From the NCBI GenBank assembly GCA_004556155.1, contig SFIM01000029.1, positions 1 through 35,389 of the forward strand: DNA of 35,389 nucleotides. The letters are read 5' to 3'. Below are positions 15,163 to 23,476 of the stretch, piece by piece; the first letter of the stretch is position 1, and each line of letters begins with the position of its first letter. Position numbers and translations under genes: made by a program. The stretch is from Clostridiales bacterium. Its GTDB lineage: Bacteria; Bacillota; Clostridia; Christensenellales; Aristaeellaceae. The notes beneath the pieces were generated by a model. The model saw only the letters and a list, made by a program, of their open reading frames with translations. It was not told the origin of the DNA and did no database searches.

Positions 15163-16065
15163 ATGCAAAAGAAAATGACCAAGCGGCGCAAAGCACTCAG
15201 GCGGGAGCTGAAGGGCTTAGCGTTCGTTGCCCCAGCTTTTATCGGCCTGCTGGTATTTACCCTTTATCCCATGGTAAACGCCGTAATCAACAGCCTGTAC
15301 AACTGGAACATGGGCGGCAGAAGCGCCAAGAAATTTGTCGGCCTGTACAACTACCGCAAGCTGTTTCGCAATGATGAAATCTATCTGATTTTAAGCAACA
15401 CGCTGCGCTATGTGCTCTACATTCTGCCCTTTATCCTGGTGTTCGGCTTTCTGCTGGGCGTGCTGCTGCAAAAGAAAAGCAAGCTCAATGTGGTCTTCCG
15501 CACCCTGATCTATACCCCGCACGTGGCCTCCATGGTAGGCCTGTCGGTGGTATGGCTCTACATTTTCAACCCGCAGTACGGCATCCTCAACGCCGCGCTG
15601 TCGGCCGTGGGGCTGCGGCCGCTGAGATGGATCAACGATACCTCCACCGCCCACATGTCCATCGTCATCGTCACCATCTGGCGCACGCTGGGCTACTGCG
15701 TGGTGGTGTACCTGGGCGCCATCCAGAACATCTCGGAAGAAATCATCGAGGCCGCGCACATCGATGGCGCGAACGCCTGGCAAACCACCTGGAAAATCAC
15801 CATGCCTTTGGTATCGCCCACCACGTTCATGCTGCTGATTCTGCAAACCATCAGCATCATGAAGCTGTTTACCACCATTGAAAACATGACCGGCGGCGGT
15901 CCCGGCAACGCCACGGCCAACCTGCCCATGATGCTCTATGACTACGCCTTCAGCCGCTATCAGATGGGCTATGCTTCGGCCATCGCCATGGTGCTGTTTG
16001 CGCTGATTCTGCTGATTAACCTGATTCAGATGAGTCTGGAACGCTTTGTCAGCTACGACGCCTAA
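15163..16065 (+). CDS. ABC transporter permease, UgpA/LacF-type
   Basis: A 300-aa inner-membrane subunit of a carbohydrate (CUT1) ABC importer. It shows six hydrophobic spans, starting with FVAPAFIGLLVFTLYPMVNA (about 19-40), and the cytoplasmic EAA loop EEIIEAAHIDGANAWQTTWK that docks on the ATPase. AGGAGG lies about 9 nt before the ATG. It is followed 18 nt later by the partner permease, then by a binding protein and a GDPD gene, the gene set of an ugp (glycerol-3-phosphate/glycerophosphodiester) system. No ATPase gene is in the operon; a shared MsmX-like ATPase elsewhere is the usual solution in Firmicutes. Confidence 0.93.
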   Translation: MQKKMTKRRKALRRELKGLAFVAPAFIGLLVFTLYPMVNAVINSLYNWNMGGRSAKKFVGLYNYRKLFRNDEIYLILSNTLRYVLYILPFILVFGFLLGVLLQKKSKLNVVFRTLIYTPHVASMVGLSVVWLYIFNPQYGILNAALSAVGLRPLRWINDTSTAHMSIVIVTIWRTLGYCVVVYLGAIQNISEEIIEAAHIDGANAWQTTWKITMPLVSPTTFMLLILQTISIMKLFTTIENMTGGGPGNATANLPMMLYDYAFSRYQMGYASAIAMVLFALILLINLIQMSLERFVSYDA

Positions 16066-16083
16066 GAAAGGAGCGATACAACA

Positions 16084-16935
16084 ATGACCGCCGTTACCCG
16101 TCCTGTCCGGCACAAAAAGCCCTTTCCCTGGAAGGAAGCGCTGCGCATCCTGGTTCTCACGCTGATATCGCTGCTGATGATTTTTCCCATCTTCTGGATG
16201 ATTTCCGGCTCGCTCAAGGCTCCCCATGAGGTAATGAACAAGGATGTCTTCTGGCCCGCCAAGCCGTATTGGGAAAACTACGCCATCGCCTGGAAGAGCG
16301 CGCCCTTTGGCCAGTATTTTAAAAACAGCATCCTCATGGCCACCACCGTGGTCATCTGCCAGGTCCTTACCGGCTCGCTGGCGGGCTACGCCTTCGCCAA
16401 GCTGCCCTTTAAGCTGTCCAAGCCCATCTTCTTCCTGTTCCTGTGCTCCATGATGATCCCCAGCGAGGCCACCATCGTCAGCAACTTTCTCACCCTGGCC
16501 GCGCTTCGGCTGACCAACACCTTCTTCTCGGTGATCGTCGTATCGCTGGTGAGCATGTTCTCAGTGTTCCTGTTCCGCCAGTTCTATAAGACCATCGACA
16601 ACGCCCTGCTGGAAGCCGCCTACATCGACGGCGCGGGCGATCTGCGGGTGTACTGGAGCATCATCCTGCCGCTGAGCAAAAGCGCCATCGCCACGGTGGC
16701 CATCATCGGCTTCATCGGCAACTGGAACAGCTACATGTGGCCCAAGGTTGTGGCCACCAAGGAAAGCCTGCGCACGGTGCAGACCGGTCTGCGCATGCTG
16801 ATGCAATCGGACTTTGGCGACGACTGGGGCTCCATCATGGCCGCCGCCACGCTGATTACCATGCCCATGATCCTGTTCTTTGTCTGCCTGCAGCGTTACT
16901 TTGTGCAGGGCATCACCAAGGTGGGCCTAAAATAA
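16084..16935 (+). CDS. ABC transporter permease, UgpE/MalG-type
   Basis: A 283-aa second permease of the importer. It has a cytoplasmic N-terminus, six spans (first LRILVLTLISLLMIFPIFWM) and the EAA loop ALLEAAYIDGAGDLRVYWSI followed by LPLSKSAIATVAI. MalG/UgpE proteins heterodimerise with the MalF/UgpA partner encoded just upstream. RBS AAGGAG lies before the ATG. The stop is 49 nt before the binding-protein gene. Confidence 0.94.
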   Translation: MTAVTRPVRHKKPFPWKEALRILVLTLISLLMIFPIFWMISGSLKAPHEVMNKDVFWPAKPYWENYAIAWKSAPFGQYFKNSILMATTVVICQVLTGSLAGYAFAKLPFKLSKPIFFLFLCSMMIPSEATIVSNFLTLAALRLTNTFFSVIVVSLVSMFSVFLFRQFYKTIDNALLEAAYIDGAGDLRVYWSIILPLSKSAIATVAIIGFIGNWNSYMWPKVVATKESLRTVQTGLRMLMQSDFGDDWGSIMAAATLITMPMILFFVCLQRYFVQGITKVGLK

Positions 16936-16984
16936 GAACCAGCGCGGGCGCAATCCCGCGTAGGAATAAAAGGAGGAACAATTT

Positions 16985-18229
16985 ATGAAGAAGACTCTGT
17001 GCGTACTGCTGTCGCTGCTGCTGTTGCTGGGTATGACCAGCCTGGCGCAGGCCGACGAAGCCATGACCCTGCGCCTGTGGGTGCGCTACGATGATGATTT
17101 CTCCGCATGCATTGCCGATTTCGAGGCGCTGCATCCGGGCGTCAAGATCATCCAGGAGCAGGTGGGCAACAACTATGACGACCTGCTGGCCAAGTACAAC
17201 ACCGGCATGCAGTCCAACGACATGCCCAACATCGGCGTTACCGGCCAGCGCAACGGCATCCCCCAGCTCTATGACGCGGGCTGGCTGCTGCCCATTGAAA
17301 ACTACCTGACCGCCAAAGAAATGGACGACGTAGTGGAGAACTTCTGGACCCGCTACACCTACGATGGCAAGCGCATGAGCATGCCCTTCAGCTGCACCAT
17401 CCCCGGCTGCTATGTCAACCTGACCATGCTGCACGAGCTGGGCTATGAAAACATGCCTGAAACGCTGGACGAGCTGTGCGAAATGGCCCGCAAGGCCGTG
17501 AAGGATGTGGATAATGATGGCCTGACTGATATCTATGGTCTCAATACCGGCGCGGACATTCCCTGGTACATCCTGCCCATGCTGTGGAGCCATGGCGGTT
17601 CCATCCGTCAGGCGGACGGCAGCTACCACATCGACACCAAGGAAATGAAGGAAATCCTGACCATCTACGCCGGCCTGGTCAAGGATGGCGTGATCCCCGC
17701 CAACCAGCACAAGACCGCCCGCGAGGACTTCCAGAACGGCAAGTCTCTGTTTCTGTTCATCTCCTGCGCCACCACCTCCAAGATTCTCACCAACGTGAAC
17801 GGCGCGTTTGAAATTGGCCTGACCAGCATCATGAAGGATCAGACCAAGAGCATCGGCCTGGGCGCTTACGGTCTGTCCATCTTCAAGGATACCAACGAAA
17901 AGGCCACCATGTCCGCCGAGTTCATCCGCTTCATGACCCTGCCTGAGAACGCCATCCGCACCTGCCTGGCCAAGCCCGGCCCCCTGCCCTTCACCAAGAC
18001 CCAGATGGCGGATGAAACCATCATGGCTCGCTATGAAGATCCCTACAACAAGGCTGTGCTGGCGCAGTCTGATTACATCCAGGGCGAAGGCGTAACCCCC
18101 GTTGACGCCATCGTGTGGAATGAAATCGTCACCCTAATGTCCAAGATCGAGGCCGATCCTGATCTGGATCTGGACAAGGAGCTGTCCCGCATCCAGACCG
18201 AAATGGACGACTACATGATGATGTACTAA
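16985..18229 (+). CDS. ABC transporter substrate-binding protein, family 1
   Basis: A 414-aa extracytoplasmic solute-binding protein. Residues 1-23 are a signal peptide (MKKTLCVLLSLLLLLGMTSL, cleavage after AQA); the mature part follows the periplasmic binding fold (LRLWVRYDDDFSACIADFEA.., PFSCTIPGCYVN, ..DIYGLNTGADIPWYILPMLW). No lipobox Cys is present near the cleavage site, unusual for a Gram-positive binding protein that needs anchoring. Position between UgpE-type permease and GDPD suggests glycerophosphodiesters or glycerol 3-phosphate as ligand, but the residues that would prove it are not recognisable by eye; an oligosaccharide is possible. AGGAGG lies before the ATG. Confidence 0.92.
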   Translation: MKKTLCVLLSLLLLLGMTSLAQADEAMTLRLWVRYDDDFSACIADFEALHPGVKIIQEQVGNNYDDLLAKYNTGMQSNDMPNIGVTGQRNGIPQLYDAGWLLPIENYLTAKEMDDVVENFWTRYTYDGKRMSMPFSCTIPGCYVNLTMLHELGYENMPETLDELCEMARKAVKDVDNDGLTDIYGLNTGADIPWYILPMLWSHGGSIRQADGSYHIDTKEMKEILTIYAGLVKDGVIPANQHKTAREDFQNGKSLFLFISCATTSKILTNVNGAFEIGLTSIMKDQTKSIGLGAYGLSIFKDTNEKATMSAEFIRFMTLPENAIRTCLAKPGPLPFTKTQMADETIMARYEDPYNKAVLAQSDYIQGEGVTPVDAIVWNEIVTLMSKIEADPDLDLDKELSRIQTEMDDYMMMY

Positions 18230-18304
18230 TTTATGCCGACGGCAGGAAGGCGGACAAACGCTCCCCTTCCTGCCGCCCCATACTCAATAAGGATGGATTT
18301 TATT

Positions 18305-19015
18305 ATGGAATTTATCAACTATGCGCACCGCGGCGCCAGCGCCTATGCCCCCGAAAACACCCTTGCCGCCTTTTATATGGGCTGGCAGATGGGGGCGAAC
18401 GGCATCGAAACTGACGTGCAGCGCACCAAGGATGGCGTGCTGGTGCTGTTTCATGACAACGAACTGATGCGCATCGCGGGCCGTCCCGAGGCCATTCACG
18501 ACCTGACCTACGCGGAGCTGCTGCAAATCGACTTCGGCCTGCCCACGGGCGAGCGCTTTAAGGGCGAAAGAATCCCCACGCTGGAAGAGTTCCTGCGCCA
18601 CTTTGGCGGCAAGGATCTGCACTTTGCCATTGAAATCAAGGAGCACGGCGTGGAGGAAGAAACCCTGCGTCTGATCCATCAGTACTGCCGCCAGGATCAT
18701 GTGATCATCACCACCGGCATCTGGGACGCCATCACCGCCGTGCGCGCGCTGGATCCCGATATGCGCGTGGGCTATCTGTGCAAGTATCTGTCCGACTCGC
18801 TGGTGGAATCCGCCAAGCAGGCGGGCGTGTTCCAGCTTTGCCCCAAGGCCAGCATCCTGACCAAGGAATGGAACGACAGGCTGCGCAGCGAGGGCTTCTC
18901 CGTGCGTGCCTGGGGCATCGACAACGAGCAGGTAATGCACGACATGCTGGATCTGAAGGTGGACGGCATGACCATCAACTTCCCCGACGTGCTGGTAGCC
19001 GCGCTGAAGAAGTAA
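18305..19015 (+). CDS. ugpQ: glycerophosphodiester phosphodiesterase, cytoplasmic (UgpQ/GlpQ-type)
   Basis: A 236-aa GDPD-family enzyme that splits glycerophosphodiesters into glycerol 3-phosphate and an alcohol. The TIM-barrel active site is clear: HRGASAYAPENTLAAF near residue 8, ETDVQRTKDGVLVLFHD near 35-50, and AIEIKEH near 115. There is no signal peptide, so it acts on imported substrate. Start 18305 is chosen because the family begins right at INYAHRGA and AAGGA lies about 12 nt upstream; the frame open from 18233 gives an odd Pro-rich extension. Last gene of the ABC operon, closed by a terminator at 19033-19071. Confidence 0.93.
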   Translation: MEFINYAHRGASAYAPENTLAAFYMGWQMGANGIETDVQRTKDGVLVLFHDNELMRIAGRPEAIHDLTYAELLQIDFGLPTGERFKGERIPTLEEFLRHFGGKDLHFAIEIKEHGVEEETLRLIHQYCRQDHVIITTGIWDAITAVRALDPDMRVGYLCKYLSDSLVESAKQAGVFQLCPKASILTKEWNDRLRSEGFSVRAWGIDNEQVMHDMLDLKVDGMTINFPDVLVAALKK

Positions 19016-19032
19016 ACGTATAATAGTATGAT

Positions 19033-19071
19033 AAAAGAACCGGATTGGATGTTTCCAGCCCGGTTCTTTTT
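19033..19071 (+). terminator. terminator of the ugp-like operon
   Basis: AAAAGAACCGG and CCGGTTCTTTT pair around a 16-nt loop, with a T run. Confidence 0.9.
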
Positions 19072-19085
19072 ATCTAAATAGGAAA

Positions 19086-19362
19086 ACGTTACTTTCTTCA
19101 GTGAAGAAAGTAACAAAGAACCTGTGTTATGGCCGTAAAGGTCTATTGAGTTAAACTGGACGTGGCCCTGGCTGCCCACCCCGCCCTCGTGGCAGGTGAA
19201 AGCCTGAAGCGCCCGGGCGGAGTTTACTCCAGACCGAGCGATTCAAGTTTTTCCCTGCCACGGGGGTGGCCAGGGCCACTCCCAGTTTTATTCAATCGGC
19301 TTTTACGTCCACCGCGCAGCCTTCTTTGATTCTTTCTTGGGCTCCAAGAAAGAATCGTAGCC
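19086..19362. mobile_element. MITE-like element with long imperfect terminal inverted repeats and a structured core
   Basis: The sequence from about 19086 to 19165 reappears inverted, with substitutions, from about 19270 to 19362: GTAAAGG.CTATTGA.TTAAACTG on the left against CAGTTTTATTCAATCGGCTT on the right. Each tip has its own perfect hairpin: 11-bp arms at 19089-19113 and 13-bp arms (GATTCTTTCTTGG / CCAAGAAAGAATC) at 19328-19356. The core (about 19186-19265) is closed by CGTGGCAGG / CCTGCCACG and contains the hairpin GGAG-TTTA-CTCC followed by AGACCGAG. It lies between two convergent genes and encodes no protein. A partial relative is at about 29593-29797. Confidence 0.75.
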
Positions 19363-19381
19363 CTGATCCCTCATCCCCGCG

Positions 19382-20569
19382 TTATTCCGCCTCGATGTGC
19401 TCCAGCAGATCGTTCCCGGCCTCGTCCGGGCCAACGGTTGAGTACACCAGCGTGAATACCGTGCTGTCGTATTGCTCGCCTGGGCCGGGCGGGGTAGGCC
19501 ACAGAATATCCTGCTGGGAGGCATGCATTTTAAACGCCTGCGCAGCGATTTCCAGCCCTGTCTGACCGCCGAACGCGGCCAGCGGCTGCTGCCAGTCCAT
19601 GCGTGTAGTAGGCGCGTCGCCCAAATGGCGGTACAGCTTCTTCACCTGCCATGCGCCGTATTGCTGCGCGCTGTCAGGATCATAGCCAGGGTCGGCAGCC
19701 AGCAGCACAGCCTGATACGCCGCGTCGCTGGTCACAATATGCTGTGTGTGCCCGTACTCGCCCAAAATATCGTGCGTCACCAGCACGTCAGGCTGAAAGC
19801 GCCGGATGGCGCGCACAATGGTCTTATAGGCCGTTTCCCGACCCCAGCACTGATAGGCCGCGTCCACCGCGCTGTAACGCACATCCTTCAGCCCGCACAG
19901 CAGCGGATAATTGCGCACGCCACAGTGCCACAGGCCGTTAAGCAGCTCCTGCCGGCGCAGGGCGTTCTCGCAGGTCATGTATACCGCCTGCACCCGCAGC
20001 TGCCGCTCACCCGCATAGGTGGGCAGCAGCCCGCCAAACCACAGCAGCTCGTCGTCCGGGTGCGCCACCAGCGTCATCACGTCGGCCTTTTCGCAGGGAT
20101 CCCGCCAGGGCTTGAGCGCCGTGCCCTCCGTTTCTCCCTCCGAAAAGAGCAGAATCTCCTTCAGCGTCAGCGGGCTGCGCTGACCATCCGAAAATACAAT
20201 GCGAAACTTTTCCGCAATCGGCTCAAGGCGCACATAGCTTTGCGCCCGCGCCTCAGTCACGCGCGCCACAGTCGCCCAGCCCGCGCCATCCTGCCGCTCC
20301 ACGCGATAGGGCAGCATGTGCGTGCCAAAGAACACCTCGATCTGCGCCACGGGCGTTTTGCCAGGCGTTACATAAAAGATATGTTCCACCTTGGAAGCCA
20401 GGTTGTCCCCGCGCACATAGTTATGATCGACCAGGTACCCGCAGGCCAGGCTGTTATCCTGATAGGCCAGCGCGCACTCAGCCCCGACGTCGCGCGCCGT
20501 ATCCGCGCGCGCGGGCAGGTACCCCAGCAGCAGGCAAAGCGCCAGCAGCAGAATCAGCGGCTTTTTCAT
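19382..20569 (-). CDS. secreted PIG-L/LmbE-family deacetylase, copy C
   Basis: A 395-aa exported protein. Signal peptide 1-22 (MKKPLILLLALCLLLGYLPA, cleavage near ARAD). Residues about 25-150 are a beta-rich domain like a discoidin or galactose-binding fold (YVTPGKTPVAQIEVFFGTHM). The PIG-L catalytic domain follows with the zinc motif AHPDDE at 169-174, a Cys-rich strand YMTCEN, and the second metal motif EYGHTQH near 272-278. Family members remove N-acetyl groups from N-acetylglucosamine-type substrates; the extracellular location points to glycans or wall polymers. GGAGGA lies before the ATG, 13 nt after the stop of copy B. It is the last gene of a five-gene operon and one of three tandem paralogues. 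Confidence 0.9.
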   Translation of the reverse strand: MKKPLILLLALCLLLGYLPARADTARDVGAECALAYQDNSLACGYLVDHNYVRGDNLASKVEHIFYVTPGKTPVAQIEVFFGTHMLPYRVERQDGAGWATVARVTEARAQSYVRLEPIAEKFRIVFSDGQRSPLTLKEILLFSEGETEGTALKPWRDPCEKADVMTLVAHPDDELLWFGGLLPTYAGERQLRVQAVYMTCENALRRQELLNGLWHCGVRNYPLLCGLKDVRYSAVDAAYQCWGRETAYKTIVRAIRRFQPDVLVTHDILGEYGHTQHIVTSDAAYQAVLLAADPGYDPDSAQQYGAWQVKKLYRHLGDAPTTRMDWQQPLAAFGGQTGLEIAAQAFKMHASQQDILWPTPPGPGEQYDSTVFTLVYSTVGPDEAGNDLLEHIEAE

Positions 20570-20582
20570 GGCGGCGTCCTCC

Positions 20583-21785
20583 TCACGGATGGTAGTTGCT
20601 CAGCGTTTCGGGCGCAATATTTTCCAGCATATCGTTGCCCTGGGTATCCTCGCCCACGGTGGAAAACACCAGCGTGTAGCGCGTGCTGTCATAGGGCTGA
20701 TCCGGGCCGGGCACACGCCAGTGCCCGCTTTCATGCTGGGTCATGTGCATATCAAAGGCCTCTTTGGCGATGGTATAGGCCGACTTGCCCCCAAAGACCG
20801 ACAGCGGCTGATCATAATCCATGATCGTGCCCGCCTCCTTGCCCAGATGACGATACAGCTTTTTCACCTGCCACACGCCGTAGAGCGCCGCGGATTCAGG
20901 ATCATAATCAGGATCGGAAGCCTTGAGCACCGCCTGATACACCGCATCCGACGTGGCCAGATGCTGGGAGTGGCCGTACTCGCCGTTCACATCGTGCGTC
21001 ACCACCACCTCGGGGCGATAGCGGCGCAGCAGCCCCACCAGATAGGCGCAGGTTTTGTTGCGCCCCCACAGGTAGTAGGTTGCGTCCATATCGCGATCCT
21101 TGCGGTCGATCTTCCAGGCAATCTCCGGATAGTTGCGCACGCCGCAATGCCACAGGCCGTTGAGCAGCTCGATGCGGCGCTGATAATTGCTGCAGGTCAT
21201 GTACACCGCCTGCAGCTTCAGCCCCTGCTGACCGGCATAATAGGGAATGGTGCCGCCAAACCACAGCAGCTCGTCATCCGGATGCGCCACGATGGTCATC
21301 ATGTCCGCCTTATCGCAGGGCGCTTGCCAATCATGCGCCAGCGCAGGATCAGCCTGCCCCTCGGCAAACAGATACACCTCACGCAGCGACAGGGGCGCGG
21401 GCTTTTCCCCCGCAAACACCAGGCGGAAAGGCTGGCTCTGCGGCGGGAAGGACACATAGCGCTGGGCATAATCGGTATCCGCCACGCGGGCGATCACCGT
21501 CCAGCGGCCGTCCGCGCCCTGCGTCTGCACGGTAAAGGGCAGCATGTCGCGGCCCATCACCAGGCTCAGCGAGGCCACGGGCGTAGCGCCGGGGCGAATC
21601 TCCAGCACATGCTCCACGGCTTCGCGCAGCTGCACGCCCGTCGCATCGTCGTGATCAGTCAGGCTATCCAGACGGCCTTTTTCGGCCTGATAGATTTTGC
21701 ATTCGCCCGCCAGATCCTCCGCCAGCGCGGGCGCGCACAGCAGCACAATCAGCAGGATCATCAAATACAGCCAGCGTTTTTTCAT
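20583..21785 (-). CDS. secreted PIG-L/LmbE-family deacetylase, copy B
   Basis: A 400-aa paralogue of the genes on both sides. Signal peptide 1-22 (cleavage near ALAED), N-terminal beta domain (about 25-150; EIRPGATPVASLSLVMGRDM), then the PIG-L domain with IVAHPDDELLWFGG and NGEYGHSQHL; all metal-binding residues (His, Asp, Asp and the His pair) are present. Strongly shared blocks such as LLNGLWHCGVRNYP and WQVKKLYRHLG show recent duplication. Its ATG overlaps the stop of copy A (ATGA), which implies translational coupling. Confidence 0.9.
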   Translation of the reverse strand: MKKRWLYLMILLIVLLCAPALAEDLAGECKIYQAEKGRLDSLTDHDDATGVQLREAVEHVLEIRPGATPVASLSLVMGRDMLPFTVQTQGADGRWTVIARVADTDYAQRYVSFPPQSQPFRLVFAGEKPAPLSLREVYLFAEGQADPALAHDWQAPCDKADMMTIVAHPDDELLWFGGTIPYYAGQQGLKLQAVYMTCSNYQRRIELLNGLWHCGVRNYPEIAWKIDRKDRDMDATYYLWGRNKTCAYLVGLLRRYRPEVVVTHDVNGEYGHSQHLATSDAVYQAVLKASDPDYDPESAALYGVWQVKKLYRHLGKEAGTIMDYDQPLSVFGGKSAYTIAKEAFDMHMTQHESGHWRVPGPDQPYDSTRYTLVFSTVGEDTQGNDMLENIAPETLSNYHP

Positions 21786-23026
21786 GGGTTCGTCGCCTCC
21801 GGGATGTAATTGGACAGGCTTTCAAGGGGAATATTCTCCAAGAAGTCCCCGCCCCGCGCGTCCTCGCCCACGGTGGAATAGGCCAGGGTGTATACCGTGC
21901 TGTCATAGGAATCGCCCGGCGCGGCCACGGCAAACTTGCCGCTCCACGTCTGGGTAACATGCAGCTGGAATGCCTCGGCGGCTACCTCCAGCCCGGTCCT
22001 GCCGTTAAAGAAGGACAGCGGCTGCGACCAGTCCATGCGCGTGGTGGGCGCATCGCCCAGATGGCGATAGACCTTTTTGACCTGCCATACGCCGTACTGC
22101 CGCGCGCTGTCGGGATCATAGCTTGCATCCGCCGCGCGGGAGGCAGCCTCCCGCACCGTTTCGGAGCACACAATGTGCTGCGTGTGGCCGTACTCCCCCT
22201 TGAGGTCATGGGTCACCACCGCTTCTGGCTGATAGCGCCGCAGCAGGCGCACCAGATGGCGCAGGATATTCTCCTTGCCCCAGGCGCGATAGGCGTAGTC
22301 CACACGCTGATAGTTGTAATCCTCAAAATCCGCGATATCGGGATAGCTGCGCACGCCGCAGTGCCACAGGCCGTTCAGCAGCTCCAGCCGGCGCTCCGGC
22401 TTGTAGCAGGTCAGGTATGCCGCCTGCACCTGCAAACCCAGCTGCCCGGCATAGTAGGGAATCGCCCCGCCGAACCACAGAATCTCATCATCCGGATGCG
22501 CCACAACGAACAGCAAATCGGCCTTTTCGCAGGGCGGCTGCCAAGCATGCGCCAACGCAAGATCAGGCGTGCCCTCGGAAAACAGATACATCTCCCGAAT
22601 GGTCGCCTTGCGCTCACGCCCATCCGCGCAGGAAAACGCAATGCGGAATCGCCCGCTCTGCGCAGGGAAGGTCAGATACGCCTGGCCGTAATCGCCCGTA
22701 TTCTCAAAGGGAGCGACCTCCCGCCACGCGCCATCCGTGTCCTGCGCCTGGATGGCGAAGGAATGCGTGTAGGTGCCAAATTCCAGCATCACCGCGGCCA
22801 CGGGCGCGTCGCCGGGCGTGATCTGCAAATACTGTCCCCTGCCCGCGCGCACGCCGCAGCCGGTGGTTTCGTCCCGGTCGTACAGGCTCTTGATGCTGCT
22901 GTCGCTATCGGAGGAGGTGATTTTGCACTGTGTGGTGATATCGCGCGCCGTATCCCCCAGCGCCGCCCGCGGGCAGGCGGGCATCAGCAGCATGGCGCAC
23001 AGCAGGATGGCAAGCAGCTTTTTCAA
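21782..23026 (-). CDS. secreted PIG-L/LmbE-family deacetylase, copy A (TTG start)
   Basis: A 414-aa first member of the PIG-L triplet. Signal peptide 1-24 (KKLLAILLCAMLLMPACPRA), beta-rich N-terminal domain, PIG-L domain with VVAHPDDEILWFGG and GEYGHTQHI. It starts with TTG: the frame has no ATG near the signal peptide, and AAAGGGG lies about 8 nt upstream. A Cys in the signal peptide (..PACPRAALGD) is not in a convincing lipobox. It is slightly longer than B and C. It follows the riboflavin kinase gene by 21 nt. Confidence 0.88.
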   Translation of the reverse strand: MKKLLAILLCAMLLMPACPRAALGDTARDITTQCKITSSDSDSSIKSLYDRDETTGCGVRAGRGQYLQITPGDAPVAAVMLEFGTYTHSFAIQAQDTDGAWREVAPFENTGDYGQAYLTFPAQSGRFRIAFSCADGRERKATIREMYLFSEGTPDLALAHAWQPPCEKADLLFVVAHPDDEILWFGGAIPYYAGQLGLQVQAAYLTCYKPERRLELLNGLWHCGVRSYPDIADFEDYNYQRVDYAYRAWGKENILRHLVRLLRRYQPEAVVTHDLKGEYGHTQHIVCSETVREAASRAADASYDPDSARQYGVWQVKKVYRHLGDAPTTRMDWSQPLSFFNGRTGLEVAAEAFQLHVTQTWSGKFAVAAPGDSYDSTVYTLAYSTVGEDARGGDFLENIPLESLSNYIPEATNP

Positions 23027-23047
23027 AGCGTGGTCCCCTTTCGTGTT

Positions 23048-23467
23048 TTACAGGCGGTTCGGATCGGCGCGCAGCCCGGCCTGGGCAAAGCAATCGCGCG
23101 CGGCCTGCGCATCCCTGGCAATCTGCGCGTGCAGCGCGTCCAGAGAGTCAAACTTTTCCACGCCGCGCAGGCGCTTAAGCAGGGTCACGGAAATGGTCTG
23201 CCCATACAGATCCTGATTAAAATCCAGCAGGTGCGTTTCGATCACCACCTGCTCGCCGCGCCCCACCGTGGGCCGCGCGCCGATGTGCGTAAGCCCGGCA
23301 AACGCCTGCCCATGCCAGCATACCCGCGACGCATACACCCCGCAGGGCGGCAGCGGGGTATCCGCCGGGATGGGCAGGTTGGCCGTGGGCATGCCGTAGG
23401 TGCGGCCGATGGCCTGGCCGTGCGTCACCATACCCGAAAGCGTGGGCAGCTGCGTATCATTCATCAT
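23048..23467 (-). CDS. stand-alone riboflavin kinase (C-terminal RibF-type domain)
   Basis: A 139-aa protein made of only the flavokinase barrel, which turns riboflavin and ATP into FMN. Visible motifs: SGMVTHGQAIGRTYGMPTAN (the G..GR..G.PTAN nucleotide and Mg site), GVYASRV, and VIETHLLDFNQDLYGQ with the catalytic Glu. Most bacteria carry this domain fused to an FMN adenylyltransferase in RibF (about 300 aa); here that half is absent and the gene is not visibly truncated, having its own AAGGAG and start. FAD would need another enzyme. It lies 9 nt after galT and 21 nt before the PIG-L genes in one operon. It could also be a second copy beside a complete RibF elsewhere. Confidence 0.88.
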   Translation of the reverse strand: MMNDTQLPTLSGMVTHGQAIGRTYGMPTANLPIPADTPLPPCGVYASRVCWHGQAFAGLTHIGARPTVGRGEQVVIETHLLDFNQDLYGQTISVTLLKRLRGVEKFDSLDALHAQIARDAQAARDCFAQAGLRADPNRL

Positions 23468-23476
23468 TTCTTCTCC

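Noticed and set aside
18233..18304. A longer start for the GDPD gene
   Set aside because: It would begin 1 nt after the binding-protein stop codon with no RBS and adds a Pro/Arg-rich stretch not seen in the family.
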